A stretch of 64,000 nucleotides of DNA from Niastella soli (GCF_017742245.1 NZ_JAGHKO010000001.1:2819061-2883060); one strand, 5' to 3'; shown: positions 18,988 through 28,247, counted from the first letter of the stretch. Program-made: numbers and translations. Notes: generated from the letters alone by a model not told the origin.

Positions 18988-19099
18988 CAGGTTCCAGGTT
19001 ACAAGTTTCAGGTTCCAGGTTTTTGAATTTCGATCATGCTGCGGATAGTCAAACGCTCCAAATTTTTTCCCCAGCAACCTGCAATCTGGAACCTGTAAC
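18988..19099. repeat. Word array around CAGGTTCCAGGTT with inverted copies
   Basis: CCAGGTTCCAGGTTACAAG and TTTCAGGTTCCAGGTT stand in tandem at 18988-19022. The reverse-complement words AGCAACCTGCAATCTGG and GGAACCTGTAAC follow at 19073-19099. The cluster fills the gap between the SPOR protein and deoC. Confidence 0.8.
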
Positions 19100-19105
19100 A
19101 AACTT

Positions 19106-19780
19106 CTAATATCCCGAAGTGCCATTTTGAGGCGCGCCGGTTACAATCGCTACTCCTGAGCTGGTTCCCAACCGGTTGGCCCCGGCTTTAATATATTGTT
19201 CTGCCTGCTCGTAGCTGCGAATACCGCCCGAAGCCTTTATTTTAATATTAGACGGCAGGTGTGCCCGCATCAGTTGCACCGCCTCCAGGGTGGCGCCTTT
19301 TTCGGCATATCCGGTGCTGGTTTTTAGGAAATCCACCCCGGTTTTGGCATATATTTCACAACATTTAATGATCTCTTCATCCGTCAAAATACCGCTTTCA
19401 ATGATCACTTTTACCAGCCTGTTCTGGGCATGGGCTTCCTCCACAATGGCTTCCATTTCCAGCTCCAGGTATTGCCAGGCTTTGCTTTTTAGCGCTATTA
19501 AGTTAATTACCACATCCAATTCATCGGCCCCGTCCTGAATGGCTTGCTGGGCCTCGGCCAGCTTGGCGCGGGCAACTGAATATCCAAAAGGAAAACCAAT
19601 GACCGTAGCTGTTTTTACCCCACTATTAGCCAAAATTCCCCGGGCGTTTTTTACCAGGGGTGGTGGTATGCATACTGCATAAAAGTTATGCTGAACCGCC
19701 TCTTCACATAGATTTTTAAGCTCATGTATGGTAGTTGCGGGTTTTAGCAGCGTATGATCGATATATTGAGCGATGTTCAT
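19106..19780 (-). CDS. deoC: Deoxyribose-phosphate aldolase
   Basis: The 224-residue protein is the normal DeoC length. The Schiff-base lysine is K153 in GVDFLKTSTGY, and the second conserved lysine is in IKIKASGGIRSY (K182). IDHTLLKPATT near the start is also typical. It cleaves 2-deoxyribose 5-phosphate to acetaldehyde and glyceraldehyde 3-phosphate in deoxynucleoside catabolism, which fits with the purine nucleoside phosphorylase at the window end, though far away. It is divergent from the amidohydrolase gene, with a 100 bp shared regulatory gap. Confidence 0.97.
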   Translation of the reverse strand: MNIAQYIDHTLLKPATTIHELKNLCEEAVQHNFYAVCIPPPLVKNARGILANSGVKTATVIGFPFGYSVARAKLAEAQQAIQDGADELDVVINLIALKSKAWQYLELEMEAIVEEAHAQNRLVKVIIESGILTDEEIIKCCEIYAKTGVDFLKTSTGYAEKGATLEAVQLMRAHLPSNIKIKASGGIRSYEQAEQYIKAGANRLGTSSGVAIVTGAPQNGTSGY

Positions 19781-19880
19781 GTAGCGTATTGACCGGTTAA
19801 AAACTTTTTAATCGGACTAAATTAGTTCATTTAACTAAATTCGATCCTTGTTCCCGAATTTAATAATAAACCAAAAGCAC

Positions 19881-22800
19881 ATGAGAAAGTACTGTTTCTT
19901 TCCTCCAGGAAAGCTCTTTTTCCTGTTGGGCCTGATGTTCATAATGCATTCAACAGCCAGGGCACAGGTAACCTTTCCTGTAAATGGAATTGCAGATCCC
20001 AAAGTAAAATGTTTCGCCTTCACCAATGCCACCATTGTTAAGGATGTTCAAACAACGCTCTCCAATGCCACGCTGGTCATTCGGGAGGGTAAAATAGTAT
20101 CCGTAGGTAACTCGGTAACCATTCCAAAAGATGCCGTGGTGATCGATTGCAGTGGTAAATACATTTACCCTTCGTTTATTGACATTTACAGCGATTATGG
20201 CATTCCCGTTCAGCAACGGCAGACTGCCCCCTTCGATTTTCGGGGCCCAGGTCAGATAACGTCTAATACCAAGGGCGTATTTGGCTGGAACCAGGCCATC
20301 AGAAGTGAGATCGATGCCGCCAAATTGTTTAATACCGATGACGCCAAAGCAAAGCCTTTACGCGAAATTGGTTTTGGTACTGCACTGATCCATCAAAAAG
20401 ATGGGATTGCCCGCGGCACCGGTGCGCTGGTAACTCTTGCCAGTGAAAAAGAGAACCTGGTTATGCTGAAAGAAAAAGCTGCTGCCCATTACTCATTCAG
20501 CAAGGGTACCTCTACCCAAAACTATCCTTTTTCTATGATGGGCTCTATTGCCTTGCTGCGCCAGACTTACCTCGATGCACAGTGGTATAAAAGCAATCCG
20601 GCAGCAGAAGGAGTAAACTTATCGCTGAAAGCATGGAACGATATTCAATCATTACCACAGATCTTCGATGCGGGTGACAAATGGAACGACCTGCGCGCCG
20701 ATCGTGTTGGTGATGAATTTGGCGTTCAATACATCATCAAAGGCGGTGGTAATGAATACCAGCGTATAAAAGATATTGTTGCCACCAAAGCAACTTATAT
20801 CGTGTCGATGAATTTTCCACAGGCCATGGATGTGGAAGATCCCAATGAAGCCCGCTTTGTTTCCCTGGGTGATATGAAACACTGGGAACTGGCGCCGGGT
20901 AATGCCGCTGCTTTGGAAAAAGCGGGTGTTGTTTTCTGTTTAACAGCTGCTGAATTAAAAGATACCAAACAATTCCTTACCAATTTGCGCAAAGCCATTG
21001 AATATGGCCTCAGCGAAAATAAAGCCCTTGAAGCCCTTACCAAAACACCGGCTACTACATTGGGAGTGTATGATAAAGTGGGAAGCCTCGATGCTGGTAA
21101 AGTGGCCAGCTTTTTAATTACAACGGGAGAGGTGTTCAAAGAAAAAACGGTGATCCTGCAAAACTGGGTGCAGGGTGAAAAATACAATGTAAAGGAGGAG
21201 AACTGGTCGTCCATTGCCGGACAATACACTTTACAGGTAAGATCGGCCGGTGGTAACAACAGCTATACGCTGGATGTTAAAAGCAATAGCGATGCCAGTA
21301 TTCTTGCCAAAGATACCATCAAAGCAAAATTCAGTTATGATGGCAAACTGGTGAACATCAGTTTTGCAACAGAGAAAAAGCCCCGCGCTGCTGCTATTCG
21401 GTTAGGTGGTACAGTAAATGGTGACCAATGGAATGGAAATGGGGTAGATGCAGAAGGCAATACCGTATTGTGGTCGGCCAGTTTTGCAAAAGCAGGTACG
21501 CCAGCCCCTGATACCAGCAAGAAAAAACCGCTGGGAACATTGGGCAAAGTGGTATATCCGTTCGATGGTTATGGCTGGGACTCGCTGCCACAAGCTGAAA
21601 CCATCTTAATTAAAAATGCTACGGTTTGGACCAATGAAAAAGAGGGTAAGCTGGAAAATACTGATCTGTTAATAAAGAACGGTAAAATAGCCCAGATAGG
21701 TAAGAACCTGTCGGAACCAGGCGCTAAAATAATTGATGCCACCGGTAAATTTGTAACTCCGGGTATTATCGATGAACACTCGCACATTGCCGCTTCTTCT
21801 ATAAATGAAGGCGCGCAATCGGTAACCTCTGAAGTGCGTATTGGCGATAACCTGAACCCCGAGGATGTTAGTATCTATCGCCTGTTAAGTGGTGGTGTTA
21901 CTTCCGCCCATATTTTACATGGCTCGGCCAATACCATTGGCGGACAAACCCAGTTGATAAAACTACGCTGGGGTGCCAATGACGAAGACCTGAAATTCAA
22001 AGGGGCTGATCCTTTTATCAAATTTGCATTGGGTGAGAATGTGAAACGCACTACTTCGCAAAGCAACAACCGTTTCCCAGATACGCGTATGGGGGTTGAA
22101 GAAGTGCTGATGGATGCTTTCACCCGCGCCTGCGAATATGAAAAAGGTTGTAAAGAGTCGGAACCTGTTGCGGTGTCTAAAAAGAAAGGAGCTGCTGTTA
22201 CTCCGGTTGCTGCCCCTGTACGCCGCGACCTGGAGCTGGAAGCGCTTGTTGAGATCATGAATAAAAAGCGCTTTATTACCTGCCACTCCTATGTACAAAG
22301 TGAGATCACTTCAACTATGCGGGTGGCCGAGAAATTCAATTTCCGGGTAAACACCTTTACGCATATCCTGGAAGGCTATAAAGTGGCCGATAAAATGAAA
22401 ACGCATGGCGCCAATGCTTCTACTTTCAGCGACTGGTGGGCGTATAAAACCGAAGTACAGGATGCTATACCCTACAATGCTGCGCTGATGCAGCGAGTGG
22501 GCCTGAACGTATGTATCAATTCAGATGATGCAGAAATGGCGCGCCGCCTGAACCAGGAAGCCGCCAAAACCGTAAAATACGGGGGGGTGGCAGAAGAGGA
22601 TGCATTCAAGATGGTAACCCTGAACCCTGCCAAAGCACTGCATGTTGATGAAAAAGTGGGTAGTTTAAAAGTAGGTAAAGATGCGGACCTGGTAGTTTGG
22701 AGCGATAACCCGCTGAGCATTTATGCAAAGGCCGAAAAAACCATCGTAGATGGTATTGTTTATTTCGATCGTGCACGCGACCTGGAATTACGTAAAAAGA

Positions 22801-22973
22801 TCGCTACCGAAAGAAACCGCCTGGTGCAAAAGATGCTTGGTGAAAAAAGAAGCGGCAGTCCGGTGCAACCGGCAACTCCCAGCTTCCAGGTTATCCTGAG
22901 CTGCGGCGATCATAGCCACCACGATGGATTGATCACCGTTGACGTGGATGAAAATGATGCCAACACCAATTAG
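19881..22973 (+). CDS. Secreted double amidohydrolase-domain protein
   Basis: From ATG 19881 (signal peptide MRKYCFFPPGKLFFLLGLMFIMHSTARAQ) the protein has 1030 residues with two tandem amidohydrolase modules. The C-terminal module keeps the metal site: DEHSH at 631-635, His 802 in TCHSY, His 828 in FTHILEG and Asp 882 in NSDDAEM. The N-terminal module has DIYSD (101-105) where an HxH motif belongs, so it is probably inactive. The tail is unusual: SCGDHSHHDG near the C-terminus could bind metal. Family members are imidazolonepropionase-like hydrolases of unknown substrate. It is followed by a related shorter protein, 91 bp downstream. Confidence 0.9.
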   Translation: MRKYCFFPPGKLFFLLGLMFIMHSTARAQVTFPVNGIADPKVKCFAFTNATIVKDVQTTLSNATLVIREGKIVSVGNSVTIPKDAVVIDCSGKYIYPSFIDIYSDYGIPVQQRQTAPFDFRGPGQITSNTKGVFGWNQAIRSEIDAAKLFNTDDAKAKPLREIGFGTALIHQKDGIARGTGALVTLASEKENLVMLKEKAAAHYSFSKGTSTQNYPFSMMGSIALLRQTYLDAQWYKSNPAAEGVNLSLKAWNDIQSLPQIFDAGDKWNDLRADRVGDEFGVQYIIKGGGNEYQRIKDIVATKATYIVSMNFPQAMDVEDPNEARFVSLGDMKHWELAPGNAAALEKAGVVFCLTAAELKDTKQFLTNLRKAIEYGLSENKALEALTKTPATTLGVYDKVGSLDAGKVASFLITTGEVFKEKTVILQNWVQGEKYNVKEENWSSIAGQYTLQVRSAGGNNSYTLDVKSNSDASILAKDTIKAKFSYDGKLVNISFATEKKPRAAAIRLGGTVNGDQWNGNGVDAEGNTVLWSASFAKAGTPAPDTSKKKPLGTLGKVVYPFDGYGWDSLPQAETILIKNATVWTNEKEGKLENTDLLIKNGKIAQIGKNLSEPGAKIIDATGKFVTPGIIDEHSHIAASSINEGAQSVTSEVRIGDNLNPEDVSIYRLLSGGVTSAHILHGSANTIGGQTQLIKLRWGANDEDLKFKGADPFIKFALGENVKRTTSQSNNRFPDTRMGVEEVLMDAFTRACEYEKGCKESEPVAVSKKKGAAVTPVAAPVRRDLELEALVEIMNKKRFITCHSYVQSEITSTMRVAEKFNFRVNTFTHILEGYKVADKMKTHGANASTFSDWWAYKTEVQDAIPYNAALMQRVGLNVCINSDDAEMARRLNQEAAKTVKYGGVAEEDAFKMVTLNPAKALHVDEKVGSLKVGKDADLVVWSDNPLSIYAKAEKTIVDGIVYFDRARDLELRKKIATERNRLVQKMLGEKRSGSPVQPATPSFQVILSCGDHSHHDGLITVDVDENDANTN

Positions 22974-22984
22974 ACGTGAATCGG

Positions 22985-23026
22985 TCCCGGCTGAGCCGGG
23001 AGCAATCGTTCGCTCAGTGCGAGGGA
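22985..23026. repeat. Two adjacent hairpins between amidohydrolase genes
   Basis: TCCCGGC-TGA-GCCGGGA (22985-23001) is a perfect palindrome, and a second hairpin with arms CGTTCGCTC and GAGGGAACG (one mismatch) follows. The CGGCTnAGCCG core recurs in the terminator at 52760-52800. It may attenuate read-through between the two genes. Confidence 0.65.
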
Positions 23027-23064
23027 ACGACTATCGTTTGCCTCACTAACTAAACAGTTTTACA

Positions 23065-24372
23065 ATGAAAAAATTAATCATATTCATACACTGCCTGGCA
23101 TTGCTGACAGCGGTAAAAGCCCAGGAAGATGTATATCCGGCCAAACCCTATGCCGGTAAATTGTATATTACTAACGGTACCATACACGTTGGTAACGGCC
23201 AGGTTATTGAAAACGGCACCATTGAGGTAGATAATGGAAAGATCGTTCAGGTAGGCGCCAATATTACTGCACCTGCCGATGCAAAGATCGTGGATGCAAA
23301 AGGTAAACAGGTATATCCCGGACTGGTATTGCCCATCACCGATCTTGGTCTGAAAGAGATCGGCAATGGCGTACGTGGTTCCAATGACTTTAGCGAACTG
23401 GGTGACTATAATAACAGTATTCGCTCTATTGTAGCGTACAATACCGATTCAAAGATCATCAATACCTTAAAGGCAAATGGTATCTTGCTGGCCGGTGTTA
23501 CCCCACAGGGTGGTACTATCAGCGGTTCTTCTACCGTTGTACAACTGGATGCCTGGAACTGGGAGGATGCTGCCTACAAAATGGATAACGCCATTCACCT
23601 GAACATGCCTACTTTTATCAGCCGCCCCAACCGGTTTGCTATTTTTGCAGGCATACAGCAACCACAAACAGACCCTACCAAGGACGCGTTGAAAAAGATA
23701 GATGATATCAAGACCCTGTTCCGGCAGGCAAAGGGTTATTTGCAAGAACCTACGCACAAGGAAACCAACCTGAAATATGAAGCGTTGAAAGGGTTGTTCA
23801 ATAAAACCCAAAAGCTGTTTGTTCATGCCGACCAGGTAAAACAAATGCTGATCGCTATAGATTTTGTAAAAGAGTTTGGTTTTGATGTGGTGCTTGTTGG
23901 CGCCAGTGAAAGTTTTCAGATCGCTGACCTGTTGAAGCAATACAATATTGCGGTGGTGCTGTCTGATGAACATGCGTTACCAACAACTGAAGATGATGAT
24001 ATCGACCAGCCTTTTAAAACCCCGGCTATGTTGCAAAAAGCAGGCGTACTGTTTGCGCTCAACGATGAACATGAAGAAAGCCGGTACCGTAACCTGGCCT
24101 TTAATGCCGGTACGGCCGCTTCCTATGGGTTAACAAAAGAGCAGGCGTTGCAGGCTATTACGCTGAACAGCGCCAAAATACTGGGTGTTGATGATAAAGC
24201 TGGTTCGCTGGAAACAGGTAAAGATGCCAACATTTTGATCAGTGAAGGCGATATCCTCGATATGCGTACCAGCATCATTTTACATGCTTTTATTCAGGGC
24301 CGTGAAGTAAGCCTTGACAATAAACAAAAACAGTTGTATGAGCGCTATAAGTATAAGTATGAGTTGAAGTAG
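23065..24372 (+). CDS. Secreted amidohydrolase-fold protein with degenerate metal site
   Basis: The 435-residue protein has a signal peptide (MKKLIIFIHCLALLTAVKAQ) and the beta-sandwich plus barrel layout of amidohydrolases: an N-terminal LYITNGTIHVGNGQVIENGTI strand and a C-terminal NSAKILGVDDKAGSLETGKDANILI. At the place of the HxH motif it reads VLPITDLG (residues 88-95), so two metal-binding His are gone. FVHAD and ALNDEHEESR keep only parts of the later site. It resembles the N-terminal half of the preceding protein and may be a non-catalytic partner; that is inference. Confidence 0.85.
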   Translation: MKKLIIFIHCLALLTAVKAQEDVYPAKPYAGKLYITNGTIHVGNGQVIENGTIEVDNGKIVQVGANITAPADAKIVDAKGKQVYPGLVLPITDLGLKEIGNGVRGSNDFSELGDYNNSIRSIVAYNTDSKIINTLKANGILLAGVTPQGGTISGSSTVVQLDAWNWEDAAYKMDNAIHLNMPTFISRPNRFAIFAGIQQPQTDPTKDALKKIDDIKTLFRQAKGYLQEPTHKETNLKYEALKGLFNKTQKLFVHADQVKQMLIAIDFVKEFGFDVVLVGASESFQIADLLKQYNIAVVLSDEHALPTTEDDDIDQPFKTPAMLQKAGVLFALNDEHEESRYRNLAFNAGTAASYGLTKEQALQAITLNSAKILGVDDKAGSLETGKDANILISEGDILDMRTSIILHAFIQGREVSLDNKQKQLYERYKYKYELK

Positions 24373-24390
24373 TTATTGTTAGTTCATAAT

Positions 24391-24429
24391 AAAAAAGGAG
24401 TGTCCTGCAGTCAGGGCACTCCTTTTTTA
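24391..24429 (+). terminator. Rho-independent terminator after the amidohydrolase pair
   Basis: The hairpin arms AAAAAAGGAGTGTCCTG and CAGGGCACTCCTTTTTT (one mismatch) enclose a short loop, with T6 at the 3' end, 18 bp after the stop. Confidence 0.9.
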
Positions 24430-24552
24430 TTTCCACTTTGATATTAATCAAAAAACATAAATACCAACGAGGATCAACTTTTCTATATTTAATACAGTAT
24501 TAATATGAAGTATATTCAGGCATACACATCTATTTAACCCTAAAGCTTGTAT

Positions 24553-25137
24553 ATGAAAAAAATGTTGGTATTGCTATGTATATCGGTTATCACAACTGTA
24601 TTGCTGGTTTTCTGCAATGCACCCGTGGCCGAAGAACATGTTGCTGCAGCCACCACAGCAATAGTTTCCCCCGATAGTATGGCAAAAAGAGGCGCTTACC
24701 TGGTGAGCATTATGGGATGTAATGATTGTCATACACCCAAGAAAATGGGACCACATGGACCGGAATTTGATGAAGACAGGTTGTTATCGGGCCACCCGGC
24801 TGAAATGCCCGTGGCTAAATTTGATGCCGGAACAGCAAAAAACTGGATCTTATTCAACCCAATACTGACCAATTATGTAGGCCCCTGGGGTATTTCTTAT
24901 TCGGCCAATCTTACCCCCGATTCAACTGGTACCGGTGCCTGGACTGAGCAACAGTTCATAAAAGCTATAAGAGAAGGGAAATACAAAGGGCTTGATAATA
25001 CCCGCCCATTATTACCACCCATGCCCTGGCAGGAATATAGCAAGGCCAGCGATGATGACCTCAAAGCCATTTTCGCCTATCTGAGAACAATAAAACCTGT
25101 TAAGAACATAGTGCCTACTGCTACGATCAATCATTAA
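24553..25137 (+). CDS. Exported c-type cytochrome
   Basis: From ATG 24553 the protein has 194 residues and a hydrophobic leader (MKKMLVLLCISVITTVLLVF) that ends near a Cys, so it may be a lipoprotein. It has one heme-attachment motif, CNDCH at 56-60, within the pattern RGAYLVSIMGCNDCHTPK. A plausible distal Met ligand lies in PPMPWQEYSKASDDDLKAIFAYL. This is the mono-heme cytochrome c class common in Bacteroidota, presumably an electron carrier in the periplasm. A TTG two codons upstream is unlikely. A heptamer array begins on the base after the stop codon. Confidence 0.9.
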   Translation: MKKMLVLLCISVITTVLLVFCNAPVAEEHVAAATTAIVSPDSMAKRGAYLVSIMGCNDCHTPKKMGPHGPEFDEDRLLSGHPAEMPVAKFDAGTAKNWILFNPILTNYVGPWGISYSANLTPDSTGTGAWTEQQFIKAIREGKYKGLDNTRPLLPPMPWQEYSKASDDDLKAIFAYLRTIKPVKNIVPTATINH

Positions 25138-25193
25138 CGGCAGACGGCAGACGGCAAACGGCAGACGGCAAACGGCAGACGGCAGACGGCAAA
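25138..25193. repeat. Heptamer tandem array CGGCARA, copy 2
   Basis: Exactly eight 7 bp units (CGGCAGA or CGGCAAA) run without interruption, beginning immediately after the cytochrome stop codon. GGCAATGGGAAATA-type words follow at about 25200-25230. Confidence 0.95.
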
Positions 25194-25313
25194 CGGGAAA
25201 AGGCAATGGGAAATAGGCAATGGGGAATACATTTTCGTGCCTCGGTAAACGGCAAATAGGTTTCACCTTTCACGATAATCCTGTAACTTCCGTATAAAGA
25301 AACTCTATCCTTT

Positions 25314-26120
25314 ATGCGAACAGGATCATACATACGCTGCTGCATTGTTTGTTTTGCAGTAATAACTATTGCTGCCTGCCATAGCACCACTAAAGTGAAA
25401 GCTGGCAAAGCGGGCTGGGTATCACTATTTAATGGCCGCGATCTCAACGACTGGGTAGTAAAGATCAACCATCATGAAGTGGGGGATAACTTTGCCAATA
25501 CCTTCCGCGTAGAAGATGGAATGATCAAAGTGCGTTATGACAAATATGATGCATATAACGATCAGTTTGGTCATCTGTATTATAAAACTCCCTTTTCATA
25601 TTACCACCTGGTAGTCGAGTACCGGTTCACCGGTGAATGGAAAAAGGATGCACCTTCGTATACTTTGCTCAACAGCGGTATCATGTTCCATTCGCAGGAC
25701 CCGCATACCATGCCCAAAGAACAGAACTGGCCCATATCTATAGAATTTCAATTGTTGGGTGGATTGGGCGATGGCAAGCCCCGACCTACAGGCAATATGT
25801 GTTCGCCCGGTACCAATATTGTTTATAATGGGGTGCTGGATACCCGGCATTGCATCAATTCAACTTCCAAAACCTACGATGGCGACCAGTGGGTGCGTGC
25901 CGAATTGATCGTTCTTGGCGATTCCTTGATCACTCATATTATTAATGGTGATACCGTAATGCAATATTCCAAACCTCAGATCGGTGGCGGAGTAGTTGAA
26001 AATTATGACCCAAAGATCAAACAGGATGGTAAGATCCTTTCCTCCGGATTTATTGCCCTGCAAAGCGAAGGACAGCCCATTGATTTTAGGAAAGTGGAGA
26101 TTAAGGAGTTGACTCGTTGA
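25314..26120 (+). CDS. DUF1080 lipoprotein (3-keto-disaccharide hydrolase-like)
   Basis: The 268-residue protein starts with a lipoprotein signal (VCFAVITIAACHS, Cys 22). It then follows the DUF1080 concanavalin-like fold: GWVSLFNGRDLNDWVVK, FRVEDGMIKVRYD, FSYYHLVVEYRF, LNSGIMFHSQDP and a C-terminal GFIALQSEGQPIDFRKVEIKEL. DUF1080 proteins are linked to cleavage or binding of carbohydrates, including 3-keto-glycosides. The partner 3-dehydrogenase genes are not in the window. The stop codon lies inside a repeated GTTGAC word. Confidence 0.93.
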   Translation: MRTGSYIRCCIVCFAVITIAACHSTTKVKAGKAGWVSLFNGRDLNDWVVKINHHEVGDNFANTFRVEDGMIKVRYDKYDAYNDQFGHLYYKTPFSYYHLVVEYRFTGEWKKDAPSYTLLNSGIMFHSQDPHTMPKEQNWPISIEFQLLGGLGDGKPRPTGNMCSPGTNIVYNGVLDTRHCINSTSKTYDGDQWVRAELIVLGDSLITHIINGDTVMQYSKPQIGGGVVENYDPKIKQDGKILSSGFIALQSEGQPIDFRKVEIKELTR

Positions 26121-26262
26121 TATGTTGACACGTTGACCAGTTGATCAGGAAGGAATATCGGGGGAGGTTGACACGTTGATAGGGATAGGAGGTAGGATGG
26201 CCGTTTGCCTTCTGCCGATTTACGAATTGTATTCCCCATTGCCTATTCCCCATTGCCCTCTC
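26109..26262. repeat. Composite word array: GTTGACACGTTGA plus GGCAATGG modules
   Basis: GTTGACACGTTGA occurs at 26124-26136 and 26167-26179, and a variant overlaps the stop codon of the DUF1080 gene. A 22 bp stretch at 26132-26153 (GTTGACCAGTTGATCAGG plus AAGG) recurs exactly inverted at 36636-36657. At 26200-26262 the words GCCGTTTGCC and TTCCCCATTGCC are the reverse complement of the 25138 array family. Confidence 0.85.
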
Positions 26263-26263
26263 C

Positions 26264-26770
26264 TCATGAATTCAACAATTTAAACGGCCTTAGCCTTGGT
26301 AACCAGCGCGGTACATGTTTCTTATACTTCAGGTAATCGCTGCCAAAGCGTTGCATCATGCTGCGTTCTTCTACAAAAATAAAATACAGGGTATTGATGA
26401 TAAAGAAGGCTACTGCCCAGGCGAGAATGGTGGTAGAATACAACATAAGCCCTTCACCGGTTATCATAAAGAACACGCCGGTGATCATGGGATTGCGGCA
26501 ATAACGATAGGGGCCTTCCACAATCAGTTTTTTGGTAGGTTCCCAGGGCGCCAGCGTTCCCTTTCCGATCATTTTAAAAAGAAAAACAGTATATACAAAA
26601 AGTGCTGAGCCTACCACAGCTATAGACCAGCCGATCAATTTGAGGGTTAAGGTATGCGGAATGAGTGTATCGTCCTTGCTATCATATAGCAGGTAAGGAA
26701 CAATAAAGGTTACCGTGAATGGCATTAAAAGAATATCACGCAAGTGTTTCCAGTTCGATGGCGACTCCAT
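26264..26770 (-). CDS. Isoprenylcysteine methyltransferase (ICMT/PEMT) family membrane protein
   Basis: The 168-residue integral membrane protein has the family motif EGPYRYCRNPMITGVFFMITGEGLML (residues about 90-115) and a C-terminal EERSMMQRFGSDYLKYKKHVPRWLP. These are typical of small bacterial ICMT-like methyltransferases. The substrate is unknown in bacteria; lipids or prenyl compounds are possible. It starts 14 bp downstream of the SAM methyltransferase gene, so the two are co-transcribed. Confidence 0.9.
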   Translation of the reverse strand: MESPSNWKHLRDILLMPFTVTFIVPYLLYDSKDDTLIPHTLTLKLIGWSIAVVGSALFVYTVFLFKMIGKGTLAPWEPTKKLIVEGPYRYCRNPMITGVFFMITGEGLMLYSTTILAWAVAFFIINTLYFIFVEERSMMQRFGSDYLKYKKHVPRWLPRLRPFKLLNS

Positions 26771-26784
26771 ATGTAAAATAAATT

Positions 26785-27657
26785 TTAAGACTTATAGGCA
26801 AATGCTACTCTATAAAATTCATATCCCTTTTCAGGGCGATTGGGCAAGTACTTATCGCGGTAATTAGATGCTCCGGAGTCTTCAAGTAGTACGAAATTAT
26901 ATTGTTGCAGGTAGGCGGATAATTGTTCAGGATCAAAACCGAATGTCCAGCGTTCTTCAATGGCATCCAGGTCTTGCAACAGTTTTTCGGCGCCAAAAAA
27001 GCTTTCAGGCGCGTCCAGTACCTGTTGATGTACATAGGTAAAGATAATGTAAGAATTGGTAGCAAACTGACTGGCAAAAGCGAACGTATTATTGATCGCC
27101 TGTGCATCGAGATAATTGGTTACACCTTCCCAAATGATGGTAGTAGGAATGGAAAAATCCAGCTTTTCCCTAACTGCCAGCTCTTGCAGGCTTTCTTTAT
27201 TAAAGTCTAATTGCCAGTAATGGATATGGTTTGGAAGTTGGCCCAGTGTTTTTTTAAGGATGGTTGTTTTTTTACGGGCAGTGTTGGGGTGGTCTATTTC
27301 AATAACCGGGATGGTTGATAAATAATCAAGGCGAAGGGCACGGGTATCGAAACCAGCGCCTAAGATGATTACCTGTTGTATGTTATGTTGAACGGTTTGT
27401 TGTAACAGATCGTCGATATACCGGGTGCGGGCAATACCTGAGGTTAAAGCGCCGGGTATTTTATTGTGAATGGTGTTTTGAACATAATTGCGAACAAAGG
27501 AAAGAAAGGAGAGGCGGGCAACCCAGTTTAGTTTACCATCTAAAAACGATACCGCATACGGATCTTTAAAAAGCCGTTTATTCGCAGGTTGTGTGGTCTC
27601 AAGTGCCCGGAATAAAGCCATGTATTGTGCTGTTTGGCTTGCCTTATCTGCTTTCAT
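26785..27657 (-). CDS. SAM-dependent methyltransferase, LCMT/TIGR00027-like
   Basis: From ATG 27657 the protein has 290 residues. The SAM-binding loop is VIILGAGFDTRALRLDYLS (about residues 90-110), with EIDHPNTARKK following. This places it with leucine carboxyl methyltransferase-like enzymes such as the polyketide-associated PPM family. ALFRALETTQPANKRLFKDPYA at the start is typical. A GTG further upstream (27690) would add 11 residues and is less likely. The substrate is unknown. Confidence 0.9.
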   Translation of the reverse strand: MKADKASQTAQYMALFRALETTQPANKRLFKDPYAVSFLDGKLNWVARLSFLSFVRNYVQNTIHNKIPGALTSGIARTRYIDDLLQQTVQHNIQQVIILGAGFDTRALRLDYLSTIPVIEIDHPNTARKKTTILKKTLGQLPNHIHYWQLDFNKESLQELAVREKLDFSIPTTIIWEGVTNYLDAQAINNTFAFASQFATNSYIIFTYVHQQVLDAPESFFGAEKLLQDLDAIEERWTFGFDPEQLSAYLQQYNFVLLEDSGASNYRDKYLPNRPEKGYEFYRVAFAYKS

Positions 27658-27839
27658 ACAGCGCTGTGCTTTTGAGAAACTAAAATACACCGTTTAGCTG
27701 GAAGTTGATGGCCCTTAACTGGAATTTTACCACAAAGTAGTAGCGGTTTTTTGCGGGATAGGTTATTTATACTATGTAAAAGGATACTACAGCGGGGTTT
27801 GCGGGTTAACCGAACTCTTAATGCGGCTGCTGGCGTTGT

Positions 27840-28247
27840 CTATAGTTTGCCTTTTGCTTCCTCATAGTCGGGATAAATTTCAATCAGGTTCCCATAATTT
27901 AATACACTATATAGCAGGAGTATCAAGAATGCGGTCCCGATCATATCCGGGAAGGGGATTTTTAATCCAAAAATTCCCAGTCTAACCTTGTATAGGTTTG
28001 TATAAGGCAAAATATTGGCGAGCTTACATGCTGCCAGCAATAAATAGATGCCCAGGGTTAATAAAGGCTTTACAAAGGTTTTATCTTTAAACAGGAAGTA
28101 CACAACAGGAACAAAAAGAATTACGCCCAGGTCATTGGTAAAGTGCGGAGAAATGTCCTCAAGAAAAATAATGATCCAGGAGTAAAGAAGATAGCAAATC
28201 ACAATGGCAAAGGGGATAAAGAAGAATATTTTTCGTTTGGTTGCCAT
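27840..28247 (-). CDS. Small membrane protein of unknown function
   Basis: The 135-residue protein has four likely membrane segments (IFFFIPFAIVICYLLYSWIIIFL, LGVILFVPVVYFLF, LLTLGIYLLLAACKL, GTAFLILLLYSVLNY). No family was recognised. It lies 86 bp downstream of the lipoprotein gene on the same strand, beyond a hairpin, so it may be separately transcribed. Confidence 0.7.
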   Translation of the reverse strand: MATKRKIFFFIPFAIVICYLLYSWIIIFLEDISPHFTNDLGVILFVPVVYFLFKDKTFVKPLLTLGIYLLLAACKLANILPYTNLYKVRLGIFGLKIPFPDMIGTAFLILLLYSVLNYGNLIEIYPDYEEAKGKL

